Positions 60,913 to 64,000 of a stretch of 64,000 bases of DNA are shown in pieces. Both the position numbers and the translations under genes were made by a program. Origin of the DNA: Gemmatimonadota bacterium. GTDB taxonomy: Bacteria > Gemmatimonadota > Gemmatimonadetes > Gemmatimonadales > Gemmatimonadaceae. Where the stretch lies: contig DAHUXM010000004.1 in assembly GCA_027307165.1 (NCBI GenBank), forward strand, positions 124,001-188,000. The letters are read 5' to 3'. The stretch's first letter is position 1; each line of letters begins with the position of its first letter. Under the pieces are notes generated by a model that saw only the letters and a list, made by a program, of their open reading frames with translations, had not been told where the DNA came from and made no database searches.

Positions 60913-62148
60913 TTAGTCAAGCGGCGTGTGCGGTGGGAGTGGCAGTGGCGGTGACTTTTTGTGCGACTCGAACTTCTTCGCGAGCGCGGGAAGGAAATCG
61001 TCGTACTTGGATCCCGGATTCCACAGCACCCATCCGTCGTAGCCCGCATCGTACACAGCCTGCTTCTCCGCCTCGAGCTCCGCCGGTCCGTAAGGTGGCG
61101 CACCAAGCGTGAAGGCCTGTAGCCACGGGCGTACATGTTCCGGAGTGGTGATGCCGAGCCTGGCGTCGCGCGTTCGCGCACTCGTGATAGCTATGAAGAT
61201 TGTCCTGTGCGGCTCGGCGTTCGGGATGCGGATTCCGAACGAACCGCGCGGGTAGAGTGACGGATATACCATCGGTAGTACGATGTCCACTACAGGAGAG
61301 ATCTTCTCCCAGTCCTGGCCCACTTCGAGCGGACCCTGCACCGTGGTGACGAGCCCGAATATGTCGGCCGTCATACGCACGCCCAGCTTCCTGTACCGTG
61401 CTTGCGCGGTCTTGAGAAGATCGTTCAGCGCATCGGCCTTGCTGCGACCCGCAGCCTCGGGAAAGACCTGGGGTGGCAGTGATTTGTACGGCTCCGGGAA
61501 GCGTACGTAATCGAACTGTATCTCGCCGAAACCCATCTTCACCGCTTCATCGGCCACGCGGAAATTGTAATCCCATATTGCGCGCGAGTACGGATTCACC
61601 CATGTGACTCGCTTCTTGTCGCGCCATGGAGTGCCGTCGGCCTTCCGAATCACATGCTCCGGATTGTTGCGAGCAGCAACCGAATCCTTGAAGACCACCA
61701 TGCGCGCGATCGGAAGAATGCCGTGCGCACGGAGCGTATCTACGAGCGCCGGCAGATTCGCGACCTTGTTCGCAGTCCCTTCGTTGCGTTGCAGCAACGG
61801 ATCGGATGAGTGCCAGCTGAGCCCGAACTCGTCCTTGATGTCGATGACGAATGCATTGATCTCCGTCGAATCCGCGATGGCGATCAGGTGCTGCATCTTC
61901 GCACTGCTCTGCGCCGCGAACCGGTTGATGTACAACGCGCGAATCGGACGCGGTTCTTTTTGCAGCGACATCGCTTCCGCGTATCCCGTCAGAGCGCGAG
62001 GCGCCGTGTCGGCCTCCGCTCCTGCGACCCTCGCAGCCGTCGCAGCCGTCGTCGCGGTCGTCGCGGCATGGCGCGAAGGGGCCGGCGTTCCCGACGCAGC
62101 CTGCTCGCAGGCAAGCGTCGGAATAAGAAGAAGAGCGAGAAGGCGCAT
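60913..62148 (-). CDS. Lipoprotein with DUF4015-type glycoside hydrolase-like domain
   Basis: A 411-residue lipoprotein (lipobox IPTLAC, Cys14) with an Ala/Thr-rich linker to about residue 60. The remainder matches the TIM-barrel family annotated DUF4015/putative glycoside hydrolase: IRALYINRFAAQSS near 70-83, NAFVIDIKDEFGLSW near 98-112, and FGEIQFDYVRFPEP near 206-219 with the FDYVRFP motif, then DIFGLVTT and VVDIVLPMVYPSLY. Catalytic acids may be the Asp of DYVRFP and Asp of DIFG, by analogy. Substrate is unknown. It is 12 bases from the HMA gene. Confidence 0.85.
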   Translation of the reverse strand: MRLLALLLIPTLACEQAASGTPAPSRHAATTATTAATAARVAGAEADTAPRALTGYAEAMSLQKEPRPIRALYINRFAAQSSAKMQHLIAIADSTEINAFVIDIKDEFGLSWHSSDPLLQRNEGTANKVANLPALVDTLRAHGILPIARMVVFKDSVAARNNPEHVIRKADGTPWRDKKRVTWVNPYSRAIWDYNFRVADEAVKMGFGEIQFDYVRFPEPYKSLPPQVFPEAAGRSKADALNDLLKTAQARYRKLGVRMTADIFGLVTTVQGPLEVGQDWEKISPVVDIVLPMVYPSLYPRGSFGIRIPNAEPHRTIFIAITSARTRDARLGITTPEHVRPWLQAFTLGAPPYGPAELEAEKQAVYDAGYDGWVLWNPGSKYDDFLPALAKKFESHKKSPPLPLPPHTPLD

Positions 62149-62242
62149 GCGGTAGAGTGTGGCGCGAGACAGGCGCGAGACGGGAGGGGGAGCGGCTCGG
62201 GAAATCTACGGCGCGGACGGCGCTCAGAGTATATTCAGCGCG

Positions 62243-63172
62243 ATGTTACGGCACGCACGCATTCGCTCCCTCCGGCCCGGATCGGCCGTATTTCCCATTC
62301 TCGCGCTGGCGCTGGCGGCGGGACTCATGGGCTGCGAAGCGCACGCGCCGGATCCGCCTGATGCCGAATTTCTGGTTGCAACAGCGGATTCGACTTTCTG
62401 GGTACACAGCGGCGCGACGGGAATCCACGTCAAGGCCGTGCCCATGACCCTCGCGCACTTTGGCGGGCGCTTCCACGAGGTGTTCATAACCGATGTCGAC
62501 CGATCGTTCGACGACGCTGTCTTCACCGGCGAGCGCGTCTACGTGCGCGACCTCCAGTCGAACGACTCGACACTGGTGTACGACGATACGGCCATCGTGA
62601 CGATGGCGGCCCATCACGCTCGCGTATATCCCGATGCTACTCCGCTCGGGCCTCAGGACGACACGCCGCAGGACCCCTCCATCTCCGCTTCAGGCGAAAC
62701 GGACGTGCTGGAAGTGCGCGGCCCGTATGCGCTCCTGGAGCACCGCACGTTCTACGAGATGCCCGCGGGTGATATGCATGACACCGTACATACCGCAGTC
62801 GATCTCCGGACCGGTGCCGCAGCAACTCCCGCTGACATGCAGCGCGATTCAGCGGCCGAAGATTCCAACGTCGTTCGTTCGGTGCCGCACAGCTGGATTC
62901 GCAAGGACTACGCGCTTTACGCTCGTGGCGTCGCCGATGGATCGGTATCGATCTCCCTGCGCGACAGGTCACAACGCTCCTGGCCGCTATTTACAGTCAG
63001 TGCGCATCCGCGCATCTACTGGCTGGACAATCCGCCGATCGACGCCGCCACGCGTCGCGCTCTCGTTCGCGCGTTCAACTCGGCAGCGGCTTACGACGAG
63101 ACAGTGAAATACGTGCGATATGTGCACCCCGCGCGTCCTGCGTCGCGAGCCAGGACTCTCCGTCATGTCTGA
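62243..63172 (+). CDS. Lipoprotein of unknown function
   Basis: A 309-residue lipoprotein. The signal peptide ends in GLMGC (Cys31). The rest is beta-rich with repeated VYVRDLQSNDSTLVYDDTAI and LLEHRTFYEMPAGDMHDTVH segments. No known domain is recognised. It starts with an ATG that is seven bases after a TATATT box and has no Shine-Dalgarno, so it may be leaderless. Its end overlaps the thioesterase gene by eight bases. An upstream in-frame start (62159) is rejected because the signal peptide follows the chosen ATG. Confidence 0.7.
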   Translation: MLRHARIRSLRPGSAVFPILALALAAGLMGCEAHAPDPPDAEFLVATADSTFWVHSGATGIHVKAVPMTLAHFGGRFHEVFITDVDRSFDDAVFTGERVYVRDLQSNDSTLVYDDTAIVTMAAHHARVYPDATPLGPQDDTPQDPSISASGETDVLEVRGPYALLEHRTFYEMPAGDMHDTVHTAVDLRTGAAATPADMQRDSAAEDSNVVRSVPHSWIRKDYALYARGVADGSVSISLRDRSQRSWPLFTVSAHPRIYWLDNPPIDAATRRALVRAFNSAAAYDETVKYVRYVHPARPASRARTLRHV

Positions 63173-63692
63173 TGGCTCGGGCGTCGCGATTCAGGCTGCA
63201 CCATCAACAAACGGAAGACAGATGAAGGGGAAGACCCCGCGCGAATCCGAAGCGATCATCGCGGACCTGATGATGCCGAGCCAGGCAAACGGTCTGCGCA
63301 CGCCATCGATCTTTGGAGGAGTGGTGATGAGCATGGTCGACAAGTGTGCTGCGCTGTCGGCGATGAAACACTCCGGCGGGCAGGCGACGACGCTGTCGGT
63401 CGAGCGGATTCTGTTCAAGGAGCCGATTCTGGTCGGCGATCTGGTCGAGATCCGGTCCCACGTCGCTCACGTCGGCCGAACGTCGATGTCAGTCGTGGCA
63501 GATGTGTACGCCGAGGATTTGAGAACCGGCGGCCGCCGCCACACCAACGAATGCTGGCTGACCTTCGTCCATCTGGGCGATGACGGCAAACCGGCCCCGG
63601 TTCCGCCCCTGATTCTGGAGACCGAGGCCGATCATCACCTGCACGGCATCGCGGCAAGGCGCCGGGAGCAGATGCTGGCGGAACGGAACTAG
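63165..63692 (+). CDS. Acyl-CoA thioesterase (YciA/BACH-type hot dog)
   Basis: A 175-residue hot-dog thioesterase. The motif NGLRTPSIFGGVVMSMVDKCAA near residues 43-64 includes the catalytic Asp in MVDKC, followed by TTLSVERILFKEPILVGDLVE near 75-95, the acyl-CoA hydrolase pattern. The C-terminal part (HTNECWLTFVHLG) is also typical. It would hydrolyse acyl-CoA to CoA and fatty acid. It overlaps the lipoprotein gene by eight bases. A second possible start is at 63222. Confidence 0.88.
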   Translation: MSDGSGVAIQAAPSTNGRQMKGKTPRESEAIIADLMMPSQANGLRTPSIFGGVVMSMVDKCAALSAMKHSGGQATTLSVERILFKEPILVGDLVEIRSHVAHVGRTSMSVVADVYAEDLRTGGRRHTNECWLTFVHLGDDGKPAPVPPLILETEADHHLHGIAARRREQMLAERN

Positions 63693-63717
63693 GGAGAGCC
63701 GGGCCGTTTTGGAAGTG

Positions 63718-63819
63718 GTCATTCCCGCGAAAGCGGGAACCCATGCTATCGATCTTCAGCTGCGATGATAGCCGCCGGCACCTCCGCAGCAGGTGGATCG
63801 CCGCTTTCGCGGGGATGAC
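63718..63819 (+). repeat. 102-bp palindromic-ended repeat, copy 3
   Basis: Same length, orientation and terminal arms as copies 1 and 2 (left arm GTCATTCCCGCGAAAGCGGG; right arm with three differences, GGATCGCCGCTTTCGCGGGG). It also contains CTATCGATCT in the centre and is followed by a decayed right end, GCTTTTGCGGGATCACGAC, at 63820-63838. It lies between the thioesterase and a minus-strand gene end, again a tail-to-tail gap. Confidence 0.92.
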
Positions 63820-63880
63820 GGCTTTTGCGGGATCACGACGAGAGCCAGGGTCAGACATTTCTCCAACCATATTTGTGACT

Positions 63881-63908
63881 TTGCCGTAGGCCTCACCGGT
63901 TATATAAT
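63881..63908 (+). promoter_or_regulatory. Housekeeping-type promoter of unknown target
   Basis: TTGCCG (63881-63886), 16 bases, then a perfect TATAAT (63903-63908). It faces right, toward the 3' end of the minus-strand gene at 63939. It might drive an antisense or small RNA, or a gene beyond the window. Confidence 0.5.
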
Positions 63909-63938
63909 ACCGAGAGAATTGTTCGGGTAAGTTTTCTC

Positions 63939-64000
63939 TCAGTCGAGGTCGATGATCCAGAGTTGGTCGCCGGAGTCCAGCCCAGCATTTGCCGCAGCAG
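63939..64000 (-). CDS. C-terminal fragment of an unknown protein (runs off window)
   Basis: The minus strand has an open frame entering from the right edge and ending in a TGA at 63941-63939. The visible tail reads about 20 residues, ending SGDQLWIIDLD. The ending is protein-like, and the tail-to-tail arrangement with copy 3 of the repeat fits the pattern seen twice elsewhere. A short plus-strand open frame (ATG at 63952) also exists in this stretch, so the strand is not certain. The SGD-LWIID string recalls the toxin-activating acyltransferase motif but is too short to use. Confidence 0.4.
   Translation of the reverse strand, partial: AAANAGLDSGDQLWIIDLD

Overview
The window is a dense, GC-rich chromosomal stretch with about 60 genes, no rRNA, tRNA, CRISPR array, transposase or prophage seen. 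It looks like a flagellated Gram-negative member of Gemmatimonadota. The reasons are signal-peptide and lipobox proteins, a bacterial-type flagellum, SURF1, an E1-type 2-oxoglutarate dehydrogenase, and several families of unknown function that I associate with the Gemmatimonadota/Bacteroidota side of the tree (for example the gene at 12031). This placement is inference, because no rRNA is present.

Region 1 (1-12 kb) is late flagellar and chemotaxis: flgL, fliW, flagellin, a giant fliD, an export-chaperone-like gene, fliS, a small unknown gene, flgM, cheY, a CheZ-type phosphatase, a hybrid histidine kinase with Hpt, and a response regulator. Three sigma-28-like promoters (before flgL, flagellin and flgM) and a GGA-loop hairpin in the flagellin leader, next to fliW, suggest FliA/FlgM timing plus CsrA/FliW control of flagellin. 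fliA and csrA themselves are not in the window.

Region 2 (12-34 kb) is housekeeping and envelope: a lipoprotein, a His-rich membrane protein with flotillin and SufE, MscS, RecQ, a GT-C glycosyltransferase with an MprF-like aminoacyl-lipid synthase, an RlmL-like rRNA methyltransferase with a MOSC protein, a glycine-zipper lipoprotein, 2-oxoglutarate dehydrogenase E1, then a tightly coupled run of PIG-L deacetylase, substrate-binding lipoprotein, ABC ATPase and fused permease, and NDH-2.

Region 3 (35-46 kb) opens with two lower-GC orphan secreted proteins, probably acquired. It continues with a three-gene RNase H/zinc-ribbon operon, an M20 peptidase with a phasin-like protein carrying a histone-H1-like tail, an ECF sigma/anti-sigma pair, membrane proteins, pterin dehydratase, Bax-inhibitor-1 protein and a HAD phosphatase.

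Region 4 (46.3-51.8 kb) holds the best candidate for an undescribed system: a two-gene operon of an Eco57I/PglX-like adenine methyltransferase (1071 aa) overlapping a SNF2-family helicase (758 aa). No nuclease, DISARM or BREX partner genes are seen in the window.

Region 5 (52-64 kb) holds a transglutaminase-like exported protein, a GT2 glycosyltransferase, an LD-carboxypeptidase/rhodanese pair, glycine-zipper and low-complexity proteins, DUF72, SURF1, a degenerate HMA protein, a DUF4015-type hydrolase, a lipoprotein and an acyl-CoA thioesterase.

A 102-bp palindromic-ended repeat occurs three times, always in the same orientation and always in a tail-to-tail gene gap. Translational coupling by 4-base start/stop overlaps (ATGA, GTGA, TTGA and possibly CTGA) is common. 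Several genes lack a Shine-Dalgarno and carry a -10-like box 5-7 bases before the start codon, suggesting leaderless mRNAs.
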